Shown here piece by piece: positions 11,312-21,897 of a stretch of 64,000 bases of DNA; position 1 is the first letter of the stretch, and each line of letters opens with the position of its first letter. The position numbers were made by a program, and so were the translations under genes. This stretch comes from Stictocephala bisonia (taxonomy: Eukaryota; Arthropoda; Insecta; Hemiptera; Membracidae). The notes under the pieces were generated by a model. It did not search any database, was not told the origin of the DNA, and worked only from the letters and a program-made list of their open reading frames with translations. Where the stretch lies: NCBI GenBank assembly GCA_035578905.1, contig JAQJVL010000004.1, positions 7,554,175-7,618,174 on the forward strand. Reading direction: 5' to 3'.

Positions 11312-11915
11312 CTACGGTACCGTGTTATATTTTCTTTTAAATTGTTTAATTTTTAAATTCTTCACCAAAAGGGGATTATTGTTAACTTTAATTCGGAGCT
11401 GCCCAGGGATTCCGGCTTACTCCCTGGCCCGGTGGAATCAAGGGATGTGTGGGCTAAATTGCCGGGTTAAAGTGTTGTGATCCAAAAGTTTTCTAAATTT
11501 TCACTTTTATTTTGGGGTCATCTAAATTTGTTTCTTAATGGTCATTTTTAAATTGTTAATATTTTTCTTACGTTTTGGGGTGTCTTAGGCGAAACTGCAG
11601 ATAGGCCATACAGTTGATTAATTGTTAAATTGTGGTATTTATAGCGTTTGTTATTATTGTGTATTATCTTGTTAATTTTAGTGTTTGTTATTTATTTAAT
11701 TACGAATTATTATTGTGGCCTTCTGCCTATTTTATATTGTGGCCTTCTGCCGCTTTTGTTTTATTGTTTTTTTACTGGGTAATAAAAGTAGTTTTGCTCA
11801 GCTGCCGAGTGTTATTTTGACCCTCCAACTGCCACCCGTGATCCCATCGCTCGACTTGGTTTGAGCCATCCCCAGGTTGGCACGCTTTCCAGCTTTGGTG
11901 GGGGGATGGGTCTCA
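11312..11915 (+). repeat. 5' LTR, partial
   Basis: This aligns base for base with 18004-18607. It begins inside the LTR because the first part lies in the gap. An AATAAA signal is present at about 11781, and the end is CTCA, just before the primer site. The two differences seen from the 3' copy are T/C (near 11586) and T/A (near 11710). Confidence 0.9.
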
Positions 11916-11917
11916 AT

Positions 11918-11928
11918 TGGTAGCAGAG
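11918..11928 (+). promoter_or_regulatory. Primer-binding site, initiator tRNA-Met type
   Basis: TGGTAGCAGAG follows the LTR end after two bases and is complementary to the conserved 3' end of eukaryotic initiator methionine tRNA (CTCTGCTACCA). This is where minus-strand DNA synthesis would start. Confidence 0.75.
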
Positions 11929-11937
11929 CGTGGTTGC

Positions 11938-11940
<3 letters not shown>

Positions 11941-11975
<35 letters not shown>

Positions 11976-12134
11976 GGTTGTTGACGGTGGGTGTTTGCCA
12001 GTTAGTAGGCCATGGTTGGCCGACCTACCGTCAACGTGTCTGGGTATTACGTAAAAAAAAAAAAAAAAAAAAGAAACAAATAAATAATTATTTAAAAAGA
12101 AATACAATTAAGAACCAAATAAATCACTTAACTT

Positions 12135-12188
<54 letters not shown>
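11941..12188 (+). repeat. Three long A tracts in the retroelement leader
   Basis: Runs of about 34, 19 and 47 A residues lie at 11941-11974, 12054-12072 and 12141-12188 between the primer site and gag. Their exact lengths may be unreliable in the assembly. They interrupt an otherwise GC-moderate leader. Confidence 0.85.
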
Positions 12189-12191
<3 letters not shown>

Positions 12192-12337
12192 AGGCAATCC
12201 GCTTGGTTACTTTGTTGAATGGGTTTCATGGGTGGATTGGAGTGGTCGGCAGTGGCTCGGTAGGCTGAGGGTTTAGTTCGTCTTGGACCCTGGACTTGTC
12301 GTTTTTTTGTGTACTGTTGAGAATTTTGTTTTGCGAG

Positions 12338-13672
12338 ATGGCCTATCTGCAGAATGTTGCGCTCATAGTCAAGGAGGAGTTGATTTTCGAGTTGAGGTCG
12401 CGTGGGGTGACTCCGGAGGGTGATGTTTTGAATCTCCGGAGGTTGCTGCGGGAGCAGTTGTCCGCGGGTACGGCGGTGGATTGGTCTGACCTGCTGGAGG
12501 TTGGTGATGAGTTGGGAATTTGTAAACGGAAGGTGGAAGATTGGGAAGGGGTGTTAGAGGATTTGCAGTTTGAACCTCCAGTGGGTCGTGACCGGGCCTG
12601 CCGCCTTGCACGTCTGGGGCATCTACTTACCCGTTTAAGGCTGGTCAACCGGGCACCGGGGTTGGAGCCATCGGATAGGGCGTGGATCTTGGAGAGTGTG
12701 TCTAGGCTGGAGGAGATTTTTCAGGCACTCTCCGGGTCCACGACTCCTACGGGTCTGGGTCAGCGGCCTGCTTTTGCGCTTTCGCCTAACGTGTCGAGGC
12801 CGCAGGCTGAGACAACGGCTCTCACTGTGCCTGAGGTTCCTTCTGAGCCTGCAGGCGTTTCTGTTGAGGTTGCTTGTGGTTCGGCTCCAGCTGCCGTTCC
12901 GTCTGCTTCTTTGGGTTCACCTGCTCTTCTGCAGCTGAGCTACCACAAGCTGCCTAACCCTCTCACGCCCATGATCCAGAATCTCCCTGTGATCGATGGG
13001 ATGGATCCTGAGGAGCTTCTTGAGTTTCTGGTGGCCTTTCTCAGACTTAGTGAGATGCCCGGCATGCAGGCTGGGGACTTGCTTCGTCTGGTGTTCCCTT
13101 ATTGTAGAGGTCCCGTTGGGGAGTTGCTGAGTTCTGTCTTGGCCAGTGATGCCTCGGTGGACTCGTTCCATCGAGAGTTACTTTCGTCATTTCTTCCCAT
13201 TCGACTCAGGGAGAGGATGGTCATGGACAGATTTTATCGGTCGCAGGGTAGGGGCGAGTCTCTGGCAGCCTATGTCTCTTCAGTCAAGGAAGCTCGTCAA
13301 GCGTTGCGCCTCACCCTTTCTGAAGCTGACACCGTTCGTGTCATCCTGGATGGCATTTCTCCCGAAGAACGGTGCAGATTGGTTTTTGCTGGTGTTCCTT
13401 CTACTTTTCGGGAGCTGCATCAGCTGTGCATTGTTTCGCGCAGCGTGCAGTTCTCAGACCAGCAAGGGAGGGATTCTGAGAGTCATCGTGCTCTCCCCAC
13501 CCGTCGACCGGCTATGTCTTTAGGTGTGAGTCAGCCAGTGGAGGGTCGTGGTTCTCGGCCTCCGGTTGTGTGTTTTGCTTGTGGCCAACCTGGTCACATT
13601 CGACGTGACTGTCCACGTGCTCGAGGTCGTGGGGCGGGAAACGCTCAGCGCGGGGGGTTGCCTCCACAGTAG
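12338..13672 (+). CDS. gag: Gag polyprotein of the Ty3/gypsy element
   Basis: The structural protein that would form the virus-like particle and package element RNA. From the ATG at 12338 (MAYLQNVALIVKEE) it is about 444 residues. The frame is open further upstream but has no earlier ATG. The middle is proline/alanine-rich, followed by a capsid-like region. The C-terminus carries one CCHC zinc knuckle, CFACGQPGHIRRDC, with the C-x2-C-x4-H-x4-C spacing intact, then an Arg/Gly-rich tail suited to nucleic-acid binding. It overlaps the pol frame by 64 bases. There are no internal stops, so it looks functional. Confidence 0.92.
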   Translation: MAYLQNVALIVKEELIFELRSRGVTPEGDVLNLRRLLREQLSAGTAVDWSDLLEVGDELGICKRKVEDWEGVLEDLQFEPPVGRDRACRLARLGHLLTRLRLVNRAPGLEPSDRAWILESVSRLEEIFQALSGSTTPTGLGQRPAFALSPNVSRPQAETTALTVPEVPSEPAGVSVEVACGSAPAAVPSASLGSPALLQLSYHKLPNPLTPMIQNLPVIDGMDPEELLEFLVAFLRLSEMPGMQAGDLLRLVFPYCRGPVGELLSSVLASDASVDSFHRELLSSFLPIRLRERMVMDRFYRSQGRGESLAAYVSSVKEARQALRLTLSEADTVRVILDGISPEERCRLVFAGVPSTFRELHQLCIVSRSVQFSDQQGRDSESHRALPTRRPAMSLGVSQPVEGRGSRPPVVCFACGQPGHIRRDCPRARGRGAGNAQRGGLPPQ

Positions 13673-16600
13673 CTCCCCGCGTTGTTGCGACTGACCGTGG
13701 CCATTTGCCTCTGACGCGTGCCCATCGCAGGAGCGTCGGGGATGTTTCGGGCCTTGCTGGCATGGCTTCCCTGGGACTTAGGGCGGTCACCTCGGTGTGT
13801 CCTGGCGTTTTTGTATCTTTTGGTGGTACGGTGTGTCGAGCCCTTCTGGATTCTGGTTCGGCATGCAGTATCATCAGCCTTTCTCTTTTTGAGTCCCTTG
13901 ACGCCTTAGGACTTGTCAGGCACACCGAGCCTTCTTCTATTACTTGCTGGACGGCATCCCAAACTCCTCTACCCATACTTCTAAAGGCGTCATTACATTT
14001 TAAAATTGAAGGATTTTCCTGGAGGTGGGGTTTTCTTGTTGCCAAGGACCTGGCGGTTTCTTGTATCCTAGGGGCAGACTTCATTTCCAAAAGTGGTATG
14101 GTGCTTGACCTCCAGAAGCGCCAGATGTTTTTCAAGTTTAATCGGCGAGTTTTGGTGCCCCTAGTAGGTGATTCTGACTGCCCTCCTGCAGTCAGAGAGG
14201 TGGGTTGTGAGCCCGAACAACCCAAGGTGGATCCAGTTGGTCATCTCCCCCCTGAGCAGGCGGAGGCCATTAGGAGGCTGTGTTTGCGGTTTCCTGATGT
14301 GCTTACGCCGGAGCTTGGGGTGACTTCTCTTCTGGAGTATGAGATCCACCTCACCGATTCTCAGCCAGTTAGGAGTCATCCGTACAAACTTGCTCCCCCA
14401 AAGATGGAGGTTATGAGGGCTATGATAGAAGATCTTCTGAGCAAGGGTGTGATTGAGCCGTCTCGTTCCGCTTATGCCAGTCCAGCTTTTCTTGTGCCCA
14501 AGCCTAATGGTAAGTCTAGGCTTGTGATGGATTATCGGAGGCTCAACGCTAAGGTCGCTATTGACTCGGTACCTCTGCCTGATTTGCATTCTGCGTTTGA
14601 TTGGTTCGGTAAGGCTAAGTTTTTCAGTGTGTTTGATTTGAACCAGGCCTACCATCAGATTCCATTGAAGAAGGAATCACGGCCTATGACTAGCTTCTGT
14701 GTTCCCTGGAATCTTTACCAGTTCACTAGGGTTCCTATGGGTCTTGCTGTGGGTGCCCAGACTCTTACTCGTCTGCTTGATTCCATCTTCCATGATGTGA
14801 AGTTCAAGTTTGTTTTCAATTACCTGGACGATCTTCTTGTCTACAGTGAGACTTTCGGGGAACACATGCAACATCTGGAGGAAGTTCTTAGTCGCCTCAA
14901 ATCAGCTGGCCTTACCGTCAATCCAGAGAAAGTCACTTTTGCTCGTCCTGAGATTTCTTTTCTGGGTCATCTTATCTCTTCTCGAGGCGTCTGCATAGAT
15001 CCTGCGAGGACCCAGGGCATTCGGGATTTTCCTCCTCCCAGAGATGCCAAGGGGATTGCCCGTTTTGTGGGGATGGTGAATTTTTACCGTCGCTTCATCC
15101 CTAACGTGGCCGAGCTTGCTGCCCCGTTGAACGAGCTGCGAAAGAAAGGTGTCCCTTTTGTGTGGGGCCAAGCTCAGCAGACTGCCTTTGATGCTCTCAA
15201 GGAGGCTATCATGCAACCTCCTGTCCTGCGTATGCCTGATTTCAGCAGAGAATTTATTCTTCAGACTGATGCCTCCTCCTCCGCCATTGCTGCTGTTCTT
15301 TCTCAGGAGTTTGATGGGGTCAGGCAGCCCATCGCTTTTGCTTCGAGGACGTTGTCTCACCAGGAAAGGAAAGCTTCTTCCATCTATGAGTTAGAGTGTC
15401 TGGCTGTTGTCTTTGGTACGGACAAGTTTCGGCGTTTCTTGGAACACGCTGAGTTCTTGCTGGAGACGGACAATCAGGCACTGTCTTGGCTTCTTGCCCA
15501 TCCCCGACAGCTCGGGAAAATTGGTCGCTGGGTGGTCAAAATTTCTGCTTTTAAGTTCCGAGTCCAACATCTTAGGGGTACCCAGAATGTCATCGTGGAT
15601 GCTCTTTCCCGCATGTACCACGAACCCAGTGATCCACCTACTGAGGCTGTTGCTCAGTGTGGTGCTGTTCTTCTGGATTTTCCTCTGGCTTTTGACGACC
15701 TACTGTCCCATCAGCAGAAAGATCCTGAGCTGTCAGTCATCTTAGGTGAGCTTCAAGAGGGAGGTGCCCACCCTCCCTATTTTCTGTCCAAAGGGGTACT
15801 CTGTTGCCGTCCTCGACAGAGGGGTGAACCCCGTGTAGTGCTGCCTAGTCATCTAGTACCGATGGTCTTTCAGTATTATCACTCTTCCCTTGTGGGCGGT
15901 CATCTTGGCATTCATAAGACCATCGCTAAGATTCGTAGGTACTTCATCTGGAAGGGCATGGACCGGGATGTTGCGGGCAGAGTGCGGGCTTGTCACCTGT
16001 GCTCTCTCAGCAAGCCTAGTCAGAATGCAAGGTTAGGGTTGTTATCTTCTGAGGTGGCCGAGCGTCCTTTTGAGAAGGTGTTCATCGACTACGTGGGTCC
16101 TTTTCCCCGTAGCAAGTCAGGTAGCTCCTACCTACTTGTTTGTGTGGATGCTTTCTCGAAGTTCGTTTGGCTTTTCCCACTTCGGAGTGCCACGGCTAAG
16201 CTCACCATCCGTGCTCTCCAGTCCCAACTCTTCCAGCACTTTGGTGTGCCTTCCACTCTTGTGTCCGACAACGGTAGCCAGTTTACCTCCCATGAGTTTC
16301 GTAGGTTCTGTTTTGGCAATGGTATCAGGCATGTGACTACCTCTCCTTATTACCCACAGCCTTCTCATGCAGAGCGGTTCAACCGCAATCTTCGGTCTGC
16401 CCTTATTACTTTCCATGCTGAGAAGCAGAACACCTGGGATGAGAGTCTCTCTTGGCTCCAGCTTGCTTTTAATTCTTCCAAGCATGAGAGTCACAATGCC
16501 ACTCCCTTCGAGATTCTACATGGCTACCCTCCTAACAACCCTTTGTCCAACTTGTGGAGGTTAGAGGATCTTCTACCTACGCCAGGTGCCACTGACGTAG

Positions 16601-16947
16601 TGTCCACGTGGCGGGCTGCTCGGCGCAACCTGCTACGTGCTAGAGAGAGAGTGAGGAGGAGGTATGATAAGGGTCGCACTCCTAACCCTTTTCAGGTTGG
16701 AGATCTGGTTCTTTGTCAGGCTCACCCGGTCAGTTCGGCCGCGGAACGAAGAGCTGCCAAGTTGTGCTATCGGTGGTCTGGTCCCCACCGCATCGACAGG
16801 TTTTTGTCACCGGTGACTGCTCTGCTGGTTGATCCCCAGTCAGGCAGGGTGTTTAGGAAAGCCCATGTGTCCCAGCTTAAGGCTTTCCGGGGAACGGTTG
16901 GTCCAGGAGTTGGTGTTCCTGGGGGTTTCTTGGGGCAAAGAGATTGA
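13609..16947 (+). CDS. pol: Pol polyprotein: protease, RT, RNase H, integrase
   Basis: One uninterrupted frame, -1 relative to gag, open from 13609; the first usable residues depend on frameshifting. Residues counted from 13705: aspartic protease LLDSGSA (about 47-53); reverse transcriptase with LVMDYRRLNAK (about 273) and catalytic YLDD (373-376); RNase H with QTDASS and TDNQALSWLL; integrase zinc finger from HLGIH to CHLC (about 733-767); integrase catalytic triad D795, D855, E890, the D-D35-E spacing. A GPH-type C-terminal module follows (YRWSGPHRIDRFL). All key residues are present. No env frame follows. Confidence 0.95.
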   Translation: MSTCSRSWGGKRSARGVASTVAPRVVATDRGHLPLTRAHRRSVGDVSGLAGMASLGLRAVTSVCPGVFVSFGGTVCRALLDSGSACSIISLSLFESLDALGLVRHTEPSSITCWTASQTPLPILLKASLHFKIEGFSWRWGFLVAKDLAVSCILGADFISKSGMVLDLQKRQMFFKFNRRVLVPLVGDSDCPPAVREVGCEPEQPKVDPVGHLPPEQAEAIRRLCLRFPDVLTPELGVTSLLEYEIHLTDSQPVRSHPYKLAPPKMEVMRAMIEDLLSKGVIEPSRSAYASPAFLVPKPNGKSRLVMDYRRLNAKVAIDSVPLPDLHSAFDWFGKAKFFSVFDLNQAYHQIPLKKESRPMTSFCVPWNLYQFTRVPMGLAVGAQTLTRLLDSIFHDVKFKFVFNYLDDLLVYSETFGEHMQHLEEVLSRLKSAGLTVNPEKVTFARPEISFLGHLISSRGVCIDPARTQGIRDFPPPRDAKGIARFVGMVNFYRRFIPNVAELAAPLNELRKKGVPFVWGQAQQTAFDALKEAIMQPPVLRMPDFSREFILQTDASSSAIAAVLSQEFDGVRQPIAFASRTLSHQERKASSIYELECLAVVFGTDKFRRFLEHAEFLLETDNQALSWLLAHPRQLGKIGRWVVKISAFKFRVQHLRGTQNVIVDALSRMYHEPSDPPTEAVAQCGAVLLDFPLAFDDLLSHQQKDPELSVILGELQEGGAHPPYFLSKGVLCCRPRQRGEPRVVLPSHLVPMVFQYYHSSLVGGHLGIHKTIAKIRRYFIWKGMDRDVAGRVRACHLCSLSKPSQNARLGLLSSEVAERPFEKVFIDYVGPFPRSKSGSSYLLVCVDAFSKFVWLFPLRSATAKLTIRALQSQLFQHFGVPSTLVSDNGSQFTSHEFRRFCFGNGIRHVTTSPYYPQPSHAERFNRNLRSALITFHAEKQNTWDESLSWLQLAFNSSKHESHNATPFEILHGYPPNNPLSNLWRLEDLLPTPGATDVVSTWRAARRNLLRARERVRRRYDKGRTPNPFQVGDLVLCQAHPVSSAAERRAAKLCYRWSGPHRIDRFLSPVTALLVDPQSGRVFRKAHVSQLKAFRGTVGPGVGVPGGFLGQRD
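13652..13657 (+). promoter_or_regulatory. Possible -1 frameshift site (GGGGGG)
   Basis: A run of six G lies five codons before the gag stop (13670-13672), inside the 64-base gag/pol overlap and in phase as GGG GGG. The preceding base is C rather than G, so it is not a canonical X-XXY-YYZ heptamer. It is the best candidate in the overlap, not a proven site. Confidence 0.35.
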
Positions 16948-17654
16948 TCACCTCTGCGCCCTAGGTGGCTGTTCTGAGAGAGTCTTCTTTCTCTCTTTTT
17001 TCTTGTCGGGCCCGACAGTCAGGGTAGTTTGCTCCCTGTTCGAGGGGTTTCCCCTCTTAGTTTCTCTTGGACGTCCTAGGAGCACCACTCTTCGGAGGTC
17101 TTCTTCGTCTTCTGTTGGGTTCCCTGAGGTACCGAGTTTGCTCCCCTGCCTGGGTGTGTTGAGGTTTGCAGAGGGAGGTTGTACCGGGTCTTTGACCGGT
17201 ACATTTTTCGCTTTTTTTTTCGTCATTGTCTGCCAGGCTGCCTGAGATTCGTTTTTGCCCTGCGTTTCGCGTAGTTGGTAGCCGTTGGCCCAGTTCCGTT
17301 TCGTTCCGTGTTCCAGCAGCTTCGGTCAGGTTGGCCTGTCTGTTCAGTCTAGATTGTTCGAGAAGAGTTCTACTCGGCCGAACCTCCTTACCATGTTTGG
17401 CTAGACAAACTAAAACTCCAGGGTCCTTGAGTGGGACTTTCAACCCTCAGCCGGTCGTCCGGGCAAGGTTCTATCATCTTCACTGCTAGCCTGGCCTGAG
17501 GACCATGTTGGAGCCTGGAGTCGCCCGCTACCCGCTCTACATCTTTAGGGTACAAGTCTTCTGTCCTCAGGTCAGTGCGTTCCTTATTTTTCCCGGCGGC
17601 TGAGCTGGGGGTGATTTGTGAAAAGAAAAATAAATAAATAAAAAAAAGAAATAT
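16948..17654 (+). other. 3' non-coding part of the retroelement
   Basis: About 700 bases between the pol stop and the polypurine tract. Pyrimidine-rich patches and short frames on both strands show no signal peptide, membrane span or env motif, so I read no gene here. Confidence 0.6.
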
Positions 17655-17670
17655 AGAAGAAGAAAAAAAA
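17655..17670 (+). promoter_or_regulatory. Polypurine tract (probable)
   Basis: AGAAGAAGAAAAAAAA runs directly into TGATTATGG, a plausible LTR start with TG. A second, longer purine run at 17773-17798 is the alternative and would make the LTR about 130 bases shorter. Confidence 0.55.
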
Positions 17671-18607
17671 TGATTATGGAACTGTATGTGGCCTAGGCCT
17701 AAAACTTGAACTTTAACAGTGATTCTATAAAACAGCCATGGGGACATTGCTAGGAATTCTATTTTAAAATTTAAGAAGAAAAAAAAAAGAAAAGAAAACG
17801 TTGATATTTATTGTTATTTATTTAATTAGTTTATTTTATTGTTATATTTTTTTAGATTTTATATTTTGTTAGGTCCCTATGGTTAAGTTATGTTATCGTT
17901 GATTATTATGTTTAGGCCTAGTGATTTAGTTATTTATTTATTTATTTCGTGTTTTGGTATTATTGATGTCAGGGGATAATAGATGTCTTGAAGTGACTTT
18001 TTACTACGGTACCGTGTTATATTTTCTTTTAAATTGTTTAATTTTTAAATTCTTCACCAAAAGGGGATTATTGTTAACTTTAATTCGGAGCTGCCCAGGG
18101 ATTCCGGCTTACTCCCTGGCCCGGTGGAATCAAGGGATGTGTGGGCTAAATTGCCGGGTTAAAGTGTTGTGATCCAAAAGTTTTCTAAATTTTCACTTTT
18201 ATTTTGGGGTCATCTAAATTTGTTTCTTAATGGTCATTTTTAAATTGTTAATATTTTTCTTACGTTTTGGGGTGTCTCAGGCGAAACTGCAGATAGGCCA
18301 TACAGTTGATTAATTGTTAAATTGTGGTATTTATAGCGTTTGTTATTATTGTGTATTATCTTGTTAATTTTAGTGTTTGTTATTTATTTAATTACGAATT
18401 AATATTGTGGCCTTCTGCCTATTTTATATTGTGGCCTTCTGCCGCTTTTGTTTTATTGTTTTTTTACTGGGTAATAAAAGTAGTTTTGCTCAGCTGCCGA
18501 GTGTTATTTTGACCCTCCAACTGCCACCCGTGATCCCATCGCTCGACTTGGTTTGAGCCATCCCCAGGTTGGCACGCTTTCCAGCTTTGGTGGGGGGATG
18601 GGTCTCA
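17671..18607 (+). repeat. 3' LTR
   Basis: The proposed limits are TG (17671) to CA (18606-18607), about 937 bp. The part from 18004 onward is confirmed by alignment with the 5' copy; the start depends on which purine tract is used. It contains AATAAA and a repeated TATTGTGGCCTTCTGCC motif. The host sequence resumes at about 18609. Confidence 0.8.
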
Positions 18608-18608
18608 A

Positions 18609-20449
18609 CTCACATTTGAAAAACTGTTCGTACTTATTCACTATTTTTACAGATGTAAAATTTAGATTTTCACACATTTTACTTTGTACAAATAAAAGTG
18701 CATTCTCATTTACTCTAATTTACAGTAAATAAAACTAAAATGATATCAATTTTACTTGACCAAATTAAGTAGTAAAATAGTCATGAGGCTGAAACATAAG
18801 TATGCCTATACGTCATAGTTTAACCAAACTATCTAACTTATTTAAAATAATTTTACTGTATAAACTTCAAATTTTTGTACCGGTATTCAATTGCTAATTA
18901 GAGATATCGGTTCAAAAGTTACCATTTAAATTACAAGGAGGGATAAAACAATGATTGAACAAACACACTGTTTATATGGAATGGATTTGAAACTGATTTG
19001 AATCAAGTACGATGATTCACTTTAAACTGTATTTAGTTGGAAAAAAACATGGATAACTTATATCCATAACCAATCATATTAAATAATTTTCACAATCTGA
19101 TCATAAAAAACGTATATAGAGGGGATCCCACAACCACCACAAATCCATTGCAAATTCTATGATTTTTCATGATGTAGTAACGTTTTTTGACATTCAACAC
19201 ACTTATGAATTCTCTTTGTTATATAATTGTCATTTTATAAACTATTGCAACATGAAAAATATCAAAAATAAATTTTAAAATATATATTATAATTTTCTGT
19301 GAAGATCATTTGGCTTAAAGTTTTTCAGTTTTAGATTTTTAATTTGTAAGCCTTTCACCCTAACATTATGCTGCCACTGATATGAACACAACAAATTTAT
19401 TTTCATTGGCAATTTTCTTTATTATTAAGTAGGATCTTAAGAATGTTAAGTAAATGTTCCTGAAAAGGTGTTCCTCTAATCTATCTTACATAACCTTGTT
19501 CGAAATGAATTTTGGTAAGATATAATACAAGTTTTTCAGTATGACTTGTGAATTTTTCTCTTATTTATAGGTGGTCAGAAGGTTCTATACACTAGTGAAT
19601 TACAACACTCTTTTATAATATTTTATAAGTTTTACAAAAATGACACAAATTTTAACACTGAAATCTGGAACCTATTTGCAGTAAATAGATATAAATTTAT
19701 CAATCAATGGTAATTTTTCAGCAATCACTCGATCAACTTCAATTTTTCCTATATATTTGTTTGTTACACTTTGTATTAACAAACAGGAAGATGATCAATT
19801 TATGTAAAATGAATGAATAAAATATGAAAATGAACAGTTTATTAAAATAGAAAATATCTTTAGTAGCATGATTTTAAAACCACCGTTTTATGGTAAAATT
19901 GTAATCTAATCAACAGTAACCTCACAATAAAAGACGTTGTATACTAAAATCGCACCGCGGCAGTTATAGTTATGTTAGGTTATTATATTGTAGAAAAAAC
20001 ATGTATTAACGCATTTTCACTCTTACAAACCACTTTTCAGTCAGTAGAAATTGTAAAAACATATTTAACAATAGGCTATGCTAACCTAACCATAACTGCT
20101 GCGGTGCGATGTATATGGGCGGCCTCTGTGTATACTAATGTATCACTAATGGTACTAACTCTATGTTTCCGACACCTAATTTTTACTAAATATTGTTATT
20201 TAGCATCCCAAAAATGTATTATCAAAGTATGATAATATTTGAGGTTGACTAAATAATACTAGAGAATTACCCTTTGTAAAATGTTCTCCTGTTAATTGTA
20301 AGTAAAATGATATGCAATACATGTAACCTACATTTATAAAAAAACATATTTTTATAAATTTTTAAAAAACAGTGTTACCATATAAAATAGTGCATTCGTG
20401 CATTGTCACAATTATATGACAGCCAAATTTAATATACATGTATAATTTG
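18609..20449. other. AT-rich sequence, only a small MITE seen
   Basis: No gene is supported. A small inverted-repeat element at 19951-20108 is listed separately; the rest shows no domain-bearing frame. Confidence 0.5.
19951..20108. mobile_element. Short MITE, 158 bp
   Basis: The left end CGCACCGCGGCAGTTATAGT is mirrored at the right end (on the other strand CGCACCGCAGCAGTTATGGT), and the similarity continues into GTTAGGT-like sequence, about 27 bp in all. There is no coding content. The flanks AT/AT are too short to assign a superfamily. Confidence 0.75.
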
Positions 20450-20691
20450 GCGAGCCGGTGGCCGAGTGGTCTAAGGCGTCAGGACTTTGAGCTTGGGTTA
20501 GAGATAGCGCTGGTTCGAATCCGGCCTAGACTGAAAAGATTTATCAGTAATATTCACCTTGTACTGTACAGGTTCGCCCCCTTACTCTGACTGAATAAGT
20601 TCCTCGCACAGATCAATGGTCTATGGGGAATGGTCAGAGTAAGGTTAAGGAGATCGGCCTCTCCTTAAAAAAAAAAAAAAAAAAAAAAAAA
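20450..20691 (+). mobile_element. tRNA-derived SINE with poly(A) tail
   Basis: The head (to about 20535) resembles a class II tRNA (Leu/Ser-like), with A box TGGCCGAGTGG and B box GGTTCGAATCC, the internal RNA polymerase III promoter. A tRNA-unrelated body follows, containing an inverted pair (TTACTCTGAC / GTCAGAGTAA), then 25 A residues. The tail and body show it is a SINE and not a working tRNA gene. Confidence 0.88.
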
Positions 20692-21897
20692 TGTAATACA
20701 AACCTATGTTTTTCTAAAACTAGATAAAATTAAAAACTTTATGGATAATATCAAAATCATTTAGCACTACATTATAAAAATTTTCAAAGGGCAGCCCCTG
20801 TTTTTTGTTTTTAAAATATAAAACTTTTACTGTACTTTTTACTGCGTAAAATAAAAAAATTCTAGTACCATAATTATAACATGCAAATTTTTTTTTAGTA
20901 AACTATTCTCTTGACATTTGTGAGCAAAATGATATAAAATACATGCCAATAAATATTACATTTAGATTTTTTTTAACTATGCTTGTATAGTACATATAAA
21001 TGGCCTGACAATGCAAGAATTTTTGCCTGCCAGGGTTAGGGTTAAGACCTGAACTGTTTCTTAAGCGTTAGGACAATGTTAGGGAAGTAAAATAACCTAA
21101 AATATATTACCCATTTGGCATAACATTACGCCAAATTTCATCAAGTGTGAGGTCAACAAACATAACCTCACGTCTATAAACTTATCATTAGGCTAGTGCC
21201 TTACTTTTTACATGGTATGATAAGAGCTTTTAAATCTATTGAAATTATACTAGAATACACGACATAATCCCCATGGATAGACATTTAGTAATATGTTACA
21301 TTGGCTGAACCTGTATAATACCTTGTCAAGAAATTTGCTGGCAAACTTACCTCAATTAGCATTACATATTTACACTAATTTTTTAATAGCCTGCCTATTA
21401 AAGAGATATTCAATTCTTGCTAATCAATAGAGATGAAAGTTATTTACTACCATAGTAACGAATAAAAGTGAGATAAAATAAATGGTACGTTATTTTACAA
21501 GAACATTAATAAATTGTACTGTTAATAGAAACGTTAAATAGTATTTTGTTTATTGCCAACTCATAGATTATTTTAATACTGACCTTATACAACAGTTTTA
21601 GCTAGATGGACAGTTGTAAAACAGAATTGTTTGGAGTTTTTAAATGATCAACCTAACCTAAAACTTTGCAGAAAATTAAATCTTAAACTAAGACAGGACA
21701 GACTACGACGGGCTTCATCAATTCTCCACCTATCATCTGTAACCTTTGATCTGCTCAAGGTCATTGCTATAAAAACAGCAGTCCTGTCAAAAACATTGAC
21801 TACTATATGCAAACATGTTTGAATACTATAATAAAATAAAAAATGTTTAGCAATTATGCCTTTGATTGAATTCGAATTGTGATCAGTGTCATTGAAA
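20692..21897. other. AT-rich sequence without recognised gene
   Basis: I see no family-bearing open frame, tRNA-like head or terminal repeat here. Confidence 0.5.

Larger units (their letters stand above)
11312..18607 (+). mobile_element. Ty3/gypsy LTR retrotransposon, near-complete, young
   Basis: Order of parts: 5' LTR (start lost in the gap), tRNA primer site, leader with long A tracts, gag, pol (protease, reverse transcriptase, RNase H, integrase), non-coding 3' part, polypurine tract, 3' LTR. RT before integrase places it in Ty3/gypsy. There is no env-like frame after integrase. The LTRs match over 605 aligned bases without indels and with only two substitutions, and both genes are open, so the insertion is recent and may still be active apart from what the gap hides. 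The body is GC-richer than the surrounding DNA. Confidence 0.95.

Noticed and set aside
13512..14225. 237-codon antisense frame across the gag/pol junction
   Set aside because: A shadow of the gag and pol coding strand with no domain.
16829..17489. Possible env-like gene downstream of gypsy pol
   Set aside because: The frames overlap pol or are short, with no signal peptide, membrane anchor or glycoprotein motif.
20450..20535. Functional tRNA-Leu/Ser gene
   Set aside because: Intact A and B boxes, but it continues into a SINE body and poly(A) tail, and the cloverleaf is imperfect.
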